A DNA stretch of 64,000 nt from CAWFZT01 sp963820415. GTDB taxonomy: Bacteria > Chloroflexota > Anaerolineae > Anaerolineales > Anaerolineaceae. A program made the position numbers and the translations under genes. Where the stretch lies: NCBI GenBank assembly GCA_963820415.1, contig CAWFZT010000004.1:434001-498000 (forward strand), in the 5' to 3' direction. The notes beneath the pieces were generated by a model that worked only from the letters and a program-made list of their open reading frames with translations, was not told the DNA's origin and made no database searches. Below are positions 8,235-17,990 of the stretch, piece after piece (the stretch's first letter is position 1; every line of letters begins with the position of its first letter).

Positions 8235-9398
8235 CTACCTGGCCGCATAAGGGTCGGCGGCATCGCGTAATCCATCGCCCAGGAAATTGAAACCCAATAC
8301 AGCGATAACGATAAACATCACAGGTGATAGGATCCACAGTTGCTGTCCAAGGGTCTGGATATTCTGGGCTTTCTGCATCAGCAAGCCCCAGCTAACCAAA
8401 GGTTCCTGGATGCCGATCCCCAGGAAGCTCAAAAAGGATTCGGCCAGGATGATCGTCGGCACGGTCAGGGTGGTGATGACGATGATGTGGCTCAAACAAT
8501 TCGGGTAAAGATGGCGGAAAATGATGCGCAGGTTTGAGGCGCCCATCTCTTTGGCCGCCATGATGAAATCGGTCTCGCGCAGCGACAGCACCTTGCCGCG
8601 TACTTCCCGCGCCAGGGTGGTCCAGGATAACAACGCAAAGATGCCCGCCATGATCACAAAGATGGTGAATGAATCGGCCCTTTTAGGAACGACGGCGGCC
8701 AGGGCCATCCACAGGGGCAGTTGGGGGAAAGCATTGACAAATTCGGTAAAACGCTGCAGGGCGTTATCGGTGACCCCGCCGTAATAGCCTGAAGCGATGC
8801 CCAATACCGACCCCACGACAATACTGATGATCGTTCCAAACAGCGACATACTCAAGGACACCCGCCCGGCTTGGCAGGCTTTGCCCCACAGGTCGCGCCC
8901 CATACCATCTGTGCCCATCATGTAAAAATAGCCGTCCTTTTCCACCCCGATCAGGTGCAAATCCATGGGGAAAATACCCAGGAGTTTGTATTTCCAACTA
9001 TGCACGAAAAATTTTAAATAGTAGATCTGAGAGGTATCTTCGACCCAATACACCTGAAATGTGGTGGCATTCAAGGTGTTGGCCAGCTTATAGACAAAGG
9101 GATTCAGGTGAAAATGACCCTGGGCGTCGATAAAGTGCATTTGCATGGGAGGCATGTAGGCTGAATTTAAATCAGACGTGTAGATGTCCTTGGTGGCGAA
9201 GAATTCTGCAAAGATGGCCAGCAATATCAACACCAGCACCATCACCCCGCCGACGATCGAAGCCGTGCTGCGCCGGAAGCGCCGCCAGACCAGTTGAAAA
9301 TAGCTTTCGTTGGTCGTATCCTTGCTGATAAATAGCTGCCCAACCGGCGCAGCTTTCCCGGATGGATTCATCGAAGTTGTGGAATTTTCATTACTCAT
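8235..9398 (-). CDS. Oligopeptide-type ABC transporter permease (OppC/DppC)
   Basis: Inner-membrane permease of 387 residues, longer than the usual 290-310. After the first helix (about 45-70) it carries an extra external loop of roughly 100 residues before the conserved MGTDGMGRDLWGKACQAGRVSL motif region. The BPD_transp_1 domain follows, with the EAA-type loop AAKEMGASNLRIIFRHLYPN. The C-terminus LGDGLRDAADPYAAR is typical of OppC. The ATG follows GGAGG. It is preceded by oppB (20-base gap) and followed by the cytochrome gene. Confidence 0.92.
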   Translation of the reverse strand: MSNENSTTSMNPSGKAAPVGQLFISKDTTNESYFQLVWRRFRRSTASIVGGVMVLVLILLAIFAEFFATKDIYTSDLNSAYMPPMQMHFIDAQGHFHLNPFVYKLANTLNATTFQVYWVEDTSQIYYLKFFVHSWKYKLLGIFPMDLHLIGVEKDGYFYMMGTDGMGRDLWGKACQAGRVSLSMSLFGTIISIVVGSVLGIASGYYGGVTDNALQRFTEFVNAFPQLPLWMALAAVVPKRADSFTIFVIMAGIFALLSWTTLAREVRGKVLSLRETDFIMAAKEMGASNLRIIFRHLYPNCLSHIIVITTLTVPTIILAESFLSFLGIGIQEPLVSWGLLMQKAQNIQTLGQQLWILSPVMFIVIAVLGFNFLGDGLRDAADPYAAR

Positions 9399-9418
9399 GG
9401 AAATCAGCCTCCAAAGAA

Positions 9419-10414
9419 TTAACTGTAGCGGATGCGTGGATCCAATACGGCCAGGGATAGATCGGCGATCAGGTTACCGATCACGATCAGGGCGCCGTAC
9501 ATGAGTAAGAAACAGCCGGCGATGTAGATATCTGCGTTCCGCAGGGAGTCATAGAACAAAGGGCCCATGGTTGGCAAATTCAAGACGATGGCGGCTTCCA
9601 ACTCACCCTGCATCATATAAGGCAGGGCGGTGCCCTGGTAGGCAATGACGGTGTGCAGGGCATTCGGCACGGCATGCTTGAGGATCACCGCGCCTTCCCT
9701 CAAACCTTTTGAACGGGCGGTCGTCACATATTGGGCGCCCAGCACATCCAGCAGGTTGCCGCGCATGACGCGCATATTCCTGGCAATCCCGCCCAGGCCG
9801 GCAATCACGATCACCGGCCAGATGTGCGAAAACATATCTACCACACGCCCCCAGCTCCACGGCGCGACTACATATTCAGGAGAGAAGAACGATACGATGC
9901 TGGGCTGGTGGAAGTCGAACACTATCATATATAACAGAATCAAGGCGATTGAAAAACGCGGGATAGATGTGAAGATGAAGGCGATGATTGCCGAGATGTT
10001 ATCCGTAAAGCTGTATTTCCGTGGCGCTACAAAAATCCCCAGCCCGACCCCAAAGATGGTCGAAACCAGGTGGCATAACAGCGCCAGAAAGATCGTCTTG
10101 GGCAGTCTGTCGGCTATTAAAAATTTTACATCTTCGGCGTAAGCGAAAGAATAGCCGAAATTGCCTTTGGTCACCATGCCTTCGATCCATAGGAAAAACT
10201 GCACCGTTTTAGGCTTATCCAGGCCGTATTGCACGCGCACCATCTGGGCTGCCCGGTCGGCGTCTGCTTCCGTGTTGCCCCGGGCTAGTAAATACACCTT
10301 GTATCGGGTGGCATAATCTCCAGGCGGCAGCTGGATCACGATGAACGAAACAATAGCAACCCCGATCAATAAGAAAAATCCGATGATCACGCGGCGAATG
10401 ATATAAGAAAGCAT
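9419..10414 (-). CDS. Oligopeptide-type ABC transporter permease (OppB/DppB)
   Basis: Inner-membrane permease of 331 residues. It begins MLSYIIRRVIIGFFLLIGVAI, the usual OppB first helix, followed by FIVIQLPPGDYA. The EAA loop is TARSKGLREGAVILKHAVPN, and the C-terminus ends LSLAVLDPRIRYS, as OppB proteins do (LDPRIRY). The ATG at 10414 has GGGAGG directly upstream; the longer frame to 10534 runs through the intergenic hairpin and is not coding. It partners with OppC to form the channel. Confidence 0.92.
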   Translation of the reverse strand: MLSYIIRRVIIGFFLLIGVAIVSFIVIQLPPGDYATRYKVYLLARGNTEADADRAAQMVRVQYGLDKPKTVQFFLWIEGMVTKGNFGYSFAYAEDVKFLIADRLPKTIFLALLCHLVSTIFGVGLGIFVAPRKYSFTDNISAIIAFIFTSIPRFSIALILLYMIVFDFHQPSIVSFFSPEYVVAPWSWGRVVDMFSHIWPVIVIAGLGGIARNMRVMRGNLLDVLGAQYVTTARSKGLREGAVILKHAVPNALHTVIAYQGTALPYMMQGELEAAIVLNLPTMGPLFYDSLRNADIYIAGCFLLMYGALIVIGNLIADLSLAVLDPRIRYS

Positions 10415-10500
10415 GCCACCTCCCAACAGCCGTATAATTACTATTTGTCCAGGACGGACAAGCTTAGCGACGGATCGAAAGAGGACTTGATAAACCCAGG

Positions 10501-10532
10501 GATAGGTTGGAGGATTGCTCCTCCAACCTATC
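10501..10532 (-). other. Perfect 14-bp hairpin between binding-protein gene and oppB
   Basis: The two arms GATAGGTTGGAGGA and TCCTCCAACCTATC flank a four-base loop, 15 bases after the stop of the binding-protein gene. On the minus strand no U-run follows, so it is not a classical terminator. Hairpins in this place often protect the abundant binding-protein mRNA from 3' decay, or reduce read-through into the permeases. That role is inferred. Confidence 0.7.
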
Positions 10533-10546
10533 ATATTCCAGTCAAA

Positions 10547-12778
10547 TTACGCTTTATAGACCGGGAGGGTATTCGGCCGGTTCTCCTTGAGCTGCTGGTC
10601 GGTCGGCGTCCAGAGCTGGTCCAACAGGACGGCGTCTTCCACCCATTCATAGTCGAAGACAGGTGTGCCGGGTGGGATGTTCTTGACACGCTTGCTAACA
10701 CCCAGGCCGTAGCGGCCAATGAAGACGCCCAGTTGATAAACATTCTCGGTGAAGATTTTATTATACTGGGTTATCAACTGCTTGCGTGCGGCGGCATCGA
10801 AGGTCTGTGAGAATTTCGTCATGATGTCGATCAGGCTCTGCTCGAAATCCAGCAACACGCGCGGGGTAGTGCCTTCCTTGTGATCGTTGAATCCCGTTTT
10901 GGTGGTTGGAGCAAGGGCAGCCGGGTTCAAGAACGGCAGCATAAATACCTGCCCTTCGCGGGATACCTGGGTATCCCAGTTTCCCGAGGTGTTCATGTTT
11001 CCAATGGCCGAGCTGTCGAGGATACGGTAGTTGACTTTGATGCCGACCGCTGCCCACTGGCTGACCAGGGCTTCGCCGACGCTTTGGGTCTCGTGTTGGT
11101 CTACCGAAGCGACCATGGCGATGGTCACATTCTGGCCGGCGTTTGTACCGCTGGTGAAATTCAGGATGCCATCGCCGTCCGTATCCTTCAGGCCAATTTC
11201 GGCCAGTAAAGCCCTGGCCGAATCGGCATCGTAAGGATAGTAAACCACGGACGTCTTGTCGAAATATGGTGAGCCCGGATAGATACCGCCGGCGAAGGAG
11301 CGCAGGAAGGGGCCGCGCATGATGGATTGGGCGATGCCATCGCGATCGGTGGCATAGGCCATGGCCTTGCGGAAGCGCAGGTCGCGGAACAACTGGCGGT
11401 AGGCTTTGTCGCTGTCACTCAGAGTGCCGAAGTCGGCTGACAGATTGAACTCCACATTGTAACCCAGGCATTCAGGTCCCCAGGAGATGGCGAATTTCGA
11501 ATCGGGTGCCTGGGCGGCGGTCATGGCCTGCACGAAGGTGCTCGGGTTCTCCAGGTTCATGTGATCGCAGTTGCCGGCCATCGTGCACAGGTCACGCCCG
11601 ACGCCGCTGGGGCCTTTGAGGTATTGGATTTCGTCAAAGTAGGGTAGCTGGTTGCCGTTTTCGTCCACTTTCCAGTAATACGGGTTACGGCGCATGATCA
11701 TCAGCTGGTCGGTGTGGTATTCGGTGATCACCCACGGGCCCAACGTGACCAGGGGCAGGTGATCCGGCGGCAGGGCGTTGAGGAAATCGGCATAAGACGG
11801 CTTGGGGGTCTTGGTGCTCCACTTTGGATGCAAGGGCTTGAGGATGTGGGCCGGCTCCATGAAGAATCGATCGTCATCCATGTCGTAGTACTTGCCCAGG
11901 GGTTTGGAGATGGGGAAGGTAAACTTGATGGTATAGTCATCCACCTTCTCGAGCGTGGTTGCCACGCCATTCCAGGTCCAGGCATCTATCTTCGATGGGG
12001 AGTTTACGTTTGGATCAACGATGTAGCCTTCCCAGGTGAATATGACGTCGTCGGCGTTGAAGGGCACACCATCCGACCAGAAGGCGCCCTCGATCAGGTG
12101 CATAGTGAGCTGTTTGCCGTCAGCCGACCATTCCCAGCTCTTGGCGACTTCGGGGAAAGGTTCAATATCCTGGTCGGCGCGGAACAGCGGGCCGATCTTG
12201 ACCAGCGAGCCATAGCGCACGGTGTAGGATTCGATGCCAAACCAGCCCATGGATAAGCCGGCCATGTCGTTATATCCGGCGATCGGGCAGGCCGAGAAGC
12301 CACGCCACAGGTCGCCATAAACACCCGGGCCATCCGACATACCCGAGGTCAGGTACACCTGAGGTTCCTTAGGTAAGCGTTTCTCGACTGGGGGAAGTGT
12401 GCCGTTGGCGACAAAGGGGTCCAACCAGGCCGGCTGGTGGTAGGCCGAAAGGGCCTTGTAAGCGACGATCTGGTCGATGGGCTGTCTCTTGACCTCAAGA
12501 CCACCTACTGCGATTTTGTTCGGGTCCGGGTAGGGGATGGGGGCCTTTACCTGGGGAGCAGCTGGAGCTGAAGTGGCTGCGGGAGCTGCGGTAGCTGCGG
12601 GAACTGCAGTAGCAGGAACTGCGGTAGCTGCGGGAACTGCAGTAGCTGCGGGAGCTGCAGTGTTGGCGGGCATAGGCGCCGCAGTGGGTGTGGCTTGCGG
12701 CGCACAGGATGCCACTACAACTCCTACAGCAGACAAAGCACTGAGTTGTAACATCTTTCGGCGTGAGATTTTTCGCAT
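10547..12778 (-). CDS. Peptide-type ABC transporter substrate-binding lipoprotein (SBP family 5)
   Basis: A 743-residue exported binding protein, larger than the usual 530-600. The N-terminus has a twin-arginine-like ISRRKMLQLSALS and a lipobox VVASC (Cys25), so it should be a Tat-exported lipoprotein. A low-complexity Ala/Pro/Thr/Val linker follows (about 30-75). The SBP_bac_5 fold includes AKSWEWSADGKQLTMHL and FWSDGVPFNADDVIFTWE, the family signature. The ATG follows AGGAG. The four other transporter genes are around it: oppD upstream, oppBC and oppF downstream. A ligand other than peptide, for example an oligosaccharide, is possible in this family. Confidence 0.9.
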   Translation of the reverse strand: MRKISRRKMLQLSALSAVGVVVASCAPQATPTAAPMPANTAAPAATAVPAATAVPATAVPAATAAPAATSAPAAPQVKAPIPYPDPNKIAVGGLEVKRQPIDQIVAYKALSAYHQPAWLDPFVANGTLPPVEKRLPKEPQVYLTSGMSDGPGVYGDLWRGFSACPIAGYNDMAGLSMGWFGIESYTVRYGSLVKIGPLFRADQDIEPFPEVAKSWEWSADGKQLTMHLIEGAFWSDGVPFNADDVIFTWEGYIVDPNVNSPSKIDAWTWNGVATTLEKVDDYTIKFTFPISKPLGKYYDMDDDRFFMEPAHILKPLHPKWSTKTPKPSYADFLNALPPDHLPLVTLGPWVITEYHTDQLMIMRRNPYYWKVDENGNQLPYFDEIQYLKGPSGVGRDLCTMAGNCDHMNLENPSTFVQAMTAAQAPDSKFAISWGPECLGYNVEFNLSADFGTLSDSDKAYRQLFRDLRFRKAMAYATDRDGIAQSIMRGPFLRSFAGGIYPGSPYFDKTSVVYYPYDADSARALLAEIGLKDTDGDGILNFTSGTNAGQNVTIAMVASVDQHETQSVGEALVSQWAAVGIKVNYRILDSSAIGNMNTSGNWDTQVSREGQVFMLPFLNPAALAPTTKTGFNDHKEGTTPRVLLDFEQSLIDIMTKFSQTFDAAARKQLITQYNKIFTENVYQLGVFIGRYGLGVSKRVKNIPPGTPVFDYEWVEDAVLLDQLWTPTDQQLKENRPNTLPVYKA

Positions 12779-12938
12779 TTCAATTCTCCTGAATACCTTC
12801 TTAAATTGTGTGGGTAAGTCAAGGCTAACAGATGGCTCACATTTCCGTCGACAACCCTTGGGATGTGAATATTAGTAGAATTTTCATATCCTGTAGGGCA
12901 ACCCCTATATTTCCTTTTCACCTCCTTTGTGCAAACAG

Positions 12939-13961
12939 TTATTCTCCGTATAGCCAGCAGGCGGCCTGGTGACCAGGTTGGTGTTCAATCAACAGGGGCT
13001 GCTGCTCTTCACAGATTTTCATAGCCCGCGGGCAGCGCGGTTGGAATGGACAGCCAAGAATAATTTCGTCAGGGGTTGGCACCATCCCCTTGATTGGCTC
13101 CAGCACTTTCTTGCCTTTGCGTCCCAGTACCGGGACTGAGTTCAACAAACCCACCGTGTATGGATGCAGTGGATTGTGGAACAGCTCGTGCGTTTCAGCC
13201 AGTTCTACGATCTTCCCCAGGTACATGACCGCCACTTTCTGGGCCATTTGTGAAACTACCCCCAGGTTATGTGTGATCAGGATGATTGACGAATTAAAAT
13301 CTGCCTGGAGTTTCCTCATCAAATCCAGAATTTGCGCCTGGACGGTGACGTCCAGGGCAGTGGTCGGTTCATCCGCAATCAGGATAGAAGGATCGTTGGC
13401 AAGCGCTAAAGCAATCATGACACGTTGGCGCATGCCGCCGCTCATCTGGTGGGGATATTCGTGCAAGCGCTGCCGTGGGGCATTGATCTGAACTCTGGTG
13501 AGCATTTCCAGGGCGCGCTCCATTGCCTCTTTCTGGCTGATGTGATGGTGGGTCATGACCATTTCTGCAATTTGCGCGCCGACGGTCTGCAATGGGTTGA
13601 GCGACGTCATTGGTTCCTGGAAGATGATGGCAATCTGGCCGCCGCGGATGCTGCGCATTTCTTGGCTGTTGCTTTCAAGCGCTGCGATATTGACCACTTC
13701 ATCTTTGTCTTTGTGGTACAGTTTGATCTCCCCGGCCACGATCTTGCCTGGAGGTGATGGAATTAAACGCATCACTGACATCGCCATAATACTTTTACCG
13801 CAACCGCTTTCGCCAACCAGTCCCAATGTTCTGCCGGGCATAAGGGAAAGGTTCACCCCATCCAGGGCGCGCACCGTGCTCTTCTCCAGGTAAAAGTAAG
13901 TCTTAAGATCCTTGATTTCCAGGATTGGGCGCTCGATTGGTTGGGGTGAGAATTGTGTCAT
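12939..13961 (-). CDS. Oligopeptide-type ABC transporter ATP-binding protein (OppD/DppD)
   Basis: ATPase of 340 residues. Walker A is GESGCGKSIMAMS, the Q-loop FQEPMTSLNP, the signature MSGGMRQRVMIALAL (the MRQR form typical of OppD), and Walker B LIADEPTTALDVTVQ. The C-terminus has the oligo_HPY extension with GCPFQPRCPRAMKIC. Its ATG overlaps the stop of the upstream receiver gene by four bases (ATGA), so translation is probably coupled. A 160-base gap then separates it from the binding-protein gene. Confidence 0.92.
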   Translation of the reverse strand: MTQFSPQPIERPILEIKDLKTYFYLEKSTVRALDGVNLSLMPGRTLGLVGESGCGKSIMAMSVMRLIPSPPGKIVAGEIKLYHKDKDEVVNIAALESNSQEMRSIRGGQIAIIFQEPMTSLNPLQTVGAQIAEMVMTHHHISQKEAMERALEMLTRVQINAPRQRLHEYPHQMSGGMRQRVMIALALANDPSILIADEPTTALDVTVQAQILDLMRKLQADFNSSIILITHNLGVVSQMAQKVAVMYLGKIVELAETHELFHNPLHPYTVGLLNSVPVLGRKGKKVLEPIKGMVPTPDEIILGCPFQPRCPRAMKICEEQQPLLIEHQPGHQAACWLYGE

Positions 13962-14362
13962 GAACCTCTTTCCAGCCTTTGATTAGATTGAGTTTGTTTT
14001 TCGGTGACAATCTGGTCTAATAAAGAATGCAGGGTGGCAGGCAGGACTGGTTTGGTTAAAAAGACCAGGGCGCCTTCTTTCATGCCCCGTTTGCGTTCAT
14101 CGGATGAACTGCACAGGATAACTGAAAAATTGAGCCGGTTCTTCAGTTTGCTCAGATGAGACAACAGTTTCCAGCCCTCGCCACCTGATAATGTCGGCTC
14201 TAAAATAATTGCACATAGACCAGGAGTTTCTATTAATTGTTCCGCTTGAGAACCCTCCTGGCAGGTCAACACCAGGTAATCGCCGCTCAACTCCCTTTGA
14301 TATAGCTCCAGGGTTGGTAAATCATCATCAACGATTAGAAGTGAGGGCTTGGATTTCGACAT
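13958..14362 (-). CDS. Single-domain receiver protein with Glu in place of the phosphorylated Asp
   Basis: A 134-residue CheY-like protein. The acidic pocket (Asp12-Asp14 in IVDDD), the switch Ser (CSSSDE, near 85-87) and Lys104 (FLTKPV) are present. The phosphoacceptor position reads AIILEPTLSGGEGW, so residue 55 is Glu, not Asp. Glu at this site often mimics the phosphorylated state, so the protein may be constitutively active or work without phosphorylation. It lies between the sensor kinase and oppD and overlaps oppD by four bases. An in-frame ATG at 14404 is also possible: a TATACT seven bases upstream of it would suit a leaderless mRNA. Confidence 0.75.
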   Translation of the reverse strand: MSKSKPSLLIVDDDLPTLELYQRELSGDYLVLTCQEGSQAEQLIETPGLCAIILEPTLSGGEGWKLLSHLSKLKNRLNFSVILCSSSDERKRGMKEGALVFLTKPVLPATLHSLLDQIVTEKQTQSNQRLERGS

Positions 14363-14502
14363 AAGAAAGATACCCGCTATGGGTAAAATCCCTTGTAAGG
14401 GCATTATTAATAGTATAAGGGAAAAATTCCCCTGCGTCTTGCACTAATGTACCAGGCACTTGGATTTTTGTAATAAGACAGGTAATGTCGGAAATCTAAA
14501 AC

Positions 14503-17500
14503 TTAGATCTTGCCCCTTTTCGAGCGATATTCCTGCGGTGATAAACCTGTTAGTTTACGAAAAACACGGCTGAAGTAGGCTGAATCGTTGAATCCCACCT
14601 GCATCGCCACTCGTGTAATTGTATCTTCGTTACCGGTCAGCAGTTCCTTGGCCTTTTGGATTCGCAAACGGGTTAAACTATCCCACGGGGATATCCCCAA
14701 TTCCTGGTGGAAAATTTGGCTCAGATAATTTTCGCTCACCCCGACTTTTTCAGCCAACTCTTTACGGGTGAGCGGTTGAGCGTAGTTCTGATGCATGTAG
14801 ACCAGGGCATATTTTACCAACCGGCTGGTTGGTTGGGAAAGACCGTTGCCTCCGGTGAGAGTCTTGCGCAATAGATCGACTGTTTCGTCTGGGGAAAGCA
14901 GTCCTTTCGTGTGCAAAGTGACGCGGGCAAAATCTAATCGCTGGATATCATCCAATGAGAGTTTCTTGCCCGTGATGACGATAACTGGCAATCGCACAGT
15001 TCGTGGATCGCTGCGCAGTTTTTCCAGGGTAGCGAAGCCGTCAACTTCCGGCATCATCAGGTCGAGTAAAATCAACGCAGGTATCTCACGTTCCACCACT
15101 TCGAATAGTTTTGCGCCATTTTCCACGGTACGAATGGCGTAACCCGGTAACGCTTCACGCACCACCTGGCTGTAAAGTTCGCGCGCCTGGGGATCATCAT
15201 CAGCAATTAACACCATGCCATTGGTATTGGCGTCATATATACTCCTGAGAAATCCGGATAGAGTCTTATGATTGAAGGGCTTGGTCAGGACATTGATCAT
15301 TCCTGTAGGCTGCTCGCCTTCTTCATCTTCATACTTGAACAGGATCAACGGGAGCTGTTCGAATTGCGGCTGGGATTGGATAGTTTGGACGAGTTGCCAT
15401 TCCGTCATACTGGCGGAAGACATATCCCAGGCCAGTGCGGCCGGTTGATTTTGCTCAGAAATTTTTTCCAGGTCATGCATGTTCTGGATTAACAACACAT
15501 CCAATCCCTGGTGGATCGCAATCGATTGGATATCTTTGGTTAGATTACCATGTGCGCTGATAACTACCAGAGTGTGCTTCTCACCGCCTGACAGGCTCAG
15601 GCGGGGGTGGTTAGAGAAATTAGGCAGGGGCAGGTAGAAATGGAAAGTGCTGCCTTGCCCGGGTTGGCTATCCAACGTGAGCGATCCATTATGTAATGAG
15701 ATCAGCCGGCGGGTAATACTCAGGCCTAGCCCGATGCCTTCTCTACGGCGAGCGCTTTGTTCGAGAGTAACGAACGGCTCGAAAATACGTTCCTGTTGGT
15801 CGACTGGAATGCCAGGTCCGGTGTCTTTCACCCAGAAATGTAGATAAGGTGGGTCTACCTCTGCGCCCAGGGTGATCTGTCCAAGGGTGGTGTATTTGGC
15901 AGCATTACTGAGAAGGTTAAGCAGGATCTGGCGTAATCGCACCGGATCAGCCAGGATTACCGGTAAAGCGGGTGGGATTTGCAGTCTCCATTTTAACCTT
16001 GGCTGAGCGTCCCTGGCTGCGGGTGAAACTATAGAAAACCTCAACCAGGAAAGAGCGAGTTTTTATCGTTTCTGGATATAGCTCCAATTCCCCAATTTCC
16101 GCCCGGGATACATCTAACAGGTCGTTAATAATGCGGATCAAATGTTCACCGCTCTGATAAATATAATGCAGGTCTCGCACCAATTCAGGCGCTAATTCAA
16201 TCTTGTAAGGATTAGGGGTTTGAAGAGCGGCCTGGGAGTATCCCAGGATGACGTTTAGTGGCGTACGCAATTCATGGCTCACATTTGCCAGCAGGCGTGT
16301 TTTAAGCTGGTTCGCTTTCTCCGCTTCCTCGCGAGCTTTTAATGCTTCGGAAAAAAGTTCTGCGTTGTGCATCGCTATACTAAAATGGTCTGACATGGTT
16401 TGCAAGCCAATTAATTCCTGCCGCAGATGCTGGCTGGTTCGTTTTCTATGCAAATCAAGCAAGCCGTTAGTCTGTTTTCCCAGCCGGATTGGGAGAATGA
16501 TCCGAGAATGAGTGCGCGGGTAATGCGGGTCCGGAGGGTAACGCTTACTTTGTAATGTATCCGGGATAAGAATTGGCTCCCCGCTACGGATGGCCTCCCC
16601 CAGCAGACCGGATTGGTCGAGTGAAATGCGCTGGGGAATTGCCCCATATTCACAATTTTCCAGCATGAAAGCCTGGTCATCCTTCGACCAGAGGTATACC
16701 TGTACGAAATCAAAGCCGTAGTTGGAACGGATCATTTCGGCGATTTCTTGCGAGAGACACCGCTGGTCAAGCAGGCTGCCCATCCGCTGATTTATGGCGC
16801 TGCTTGTTTCGAGCTGTCTCAAACGGTTTTGCTGCTCCTGGCGGTTCAAGCCAACCATGAGCGTAGGAATATGCGCAATGGCTACCAACTTTTCCACTGC
16901 CATTTCTGCCACATTTTCACGTGTAATCAGGCGTGGCTTCAAATAATATTTAGGTGGTAAAGGCTTTCGCTGGGCAGCCCGAATCGCCATTTCGACGACC
17001 TGTTCTCCCATTTTTTCGGCGGAAGTGTCCACAGTGGCAGTCATTTTGCCATTCACAATCGCCGCCAGGGCTAAGGGATCGGCATTTAAGCCTACCAGGA
17101 TCAGGTTGGGGTCGGAACGTCCCAGTTCTTTTAATGCATCGTATATCGCCAACGCTAATGAATCGGATAACCCAAAAGCCGCATCAATCGGGCAGTCGAT
17201 CTCCTTTAGGGCAGATTTAATCAGGCCGTAGGCGCGTTCGTAATCCCAGAAAGATGGAGCATAATGGATGGTTATCTCAGGGAATCCCCGTAGAGCATCC
17301 TGAAAACCTTTGATGCGACTTTCTCCCCTGTCGTCTCCAACGTCTAAGAAGCCACCTGCTAAAACCACATTTCCACGCCCGCCGATTTTTTCGGCGATAA
17401 ATTGGCCGGCCATTTTAGCGGCTTCATAAAGGTCACCCGGACAGCTAAAAAATTTATGCCGGGTAAACCCTTCTGAGGTTGATATCACCGGCAGGCCGTT

Positions 17501-17761
17501 TTCGAGAAGCATGGAGGTGACGTTATTAGGCAAGTTCACCACAATCAAGGCATCAAGTTTTAATGCTAGAAGTTCATCGACCAGCGCGGCCGGTGACATC
17601 GACGTGAAAGTTGTGTTTGAGTCGGCAATTTCCAGGCGCACCAAATCCATGCCCGCATCACGCACACGTTGACAGACGACCTCTCTTACTTCTACCCAAT
17701 ACGGGTCGTAAGGGCCGATTTCAACACCTATTCGGAAATGGTTGTTCGGTTCTCCTGTCAC
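14503..17761 (-). CDS. Soluble sugar-binding-domain/GAF/histidine kinase/double receiver/AraC sensor, one frame break
   Basis: Two overlapping frames (17761-15947 and 16044-14503) make one protein of about 1085 residues if one base is dropped near 16005-16045. Domains in order: periplasmic-binding-protein-like sugar domain (about 8-290), GAF (320-465), HisKA with His496 in NVSHELRTPLN, HATPase (LRQILLNLLSNAAKY, DTGPGIP, GIGLGLSI), a first receiver (AWDMSSA), a second receiver (LIADDDPQ, LLDLMMPEVDG, but HTKG at the Lys site), and AraC helix-turn-helix (SENYLSQIFHQELG). No signal peptide or membrane helix is visible, so the binding domain should face the cytoplasm. The start is GTG. It probably controls the opp operon downstream. 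Confidence 0.8.
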
Positions 17762-17930
17762 GATGACACTTTTATTAATTTACCTCGAACAGGTCTGGTG
17801 CGACGACATTCGAAATGGTTCATTAAACATGAATTTTATTTTTCTGACTGCGGTGATTAGGAGCATCGGTGATAGATAAATCTGAATCGATTGGAAAATA
17901 ATAAGCTGATTCTCTGTATCCGTCAATATA

Positions 17931-17982
17931 GGCTCATTGAGAATCCTTATAATAAAGTTCATCACGGAATTCCCAAAGAACC
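17931..17982 (-). repeat. Palindromic repeat family 1, copy D (lacks the central hairpin)
   Basis: Read on the minus strand it starts GGTTCTTTGGGAATTCCG and ends ATTCTCAATGAGCC, the same ends as copies B and C. The central hairpin is missing and the middle is shortened to TGATGAACTTTATTATAAGG. It lies eight bases from copy A in the opposite orientation, so the pair forms a larger inverted arrangement between the sensor and UroD genes. Confidence 0.65.
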
Positions 17983-17990
17983 AGTAATAA

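Noticed and set aside
12724..12921. 65-codon minus-strand frame before the peptide-binding lipoprotein
   Set aside because: It overlaps the signal-peptide region in another frame and has atypical composition.
15947..16044. Two separate genes for the kinase halves
   Set aside because: The first frame ends in the middle of the HisKA-HATPase junction and the second begins without a proper start and continues the same domain, so one broken gene fits better.
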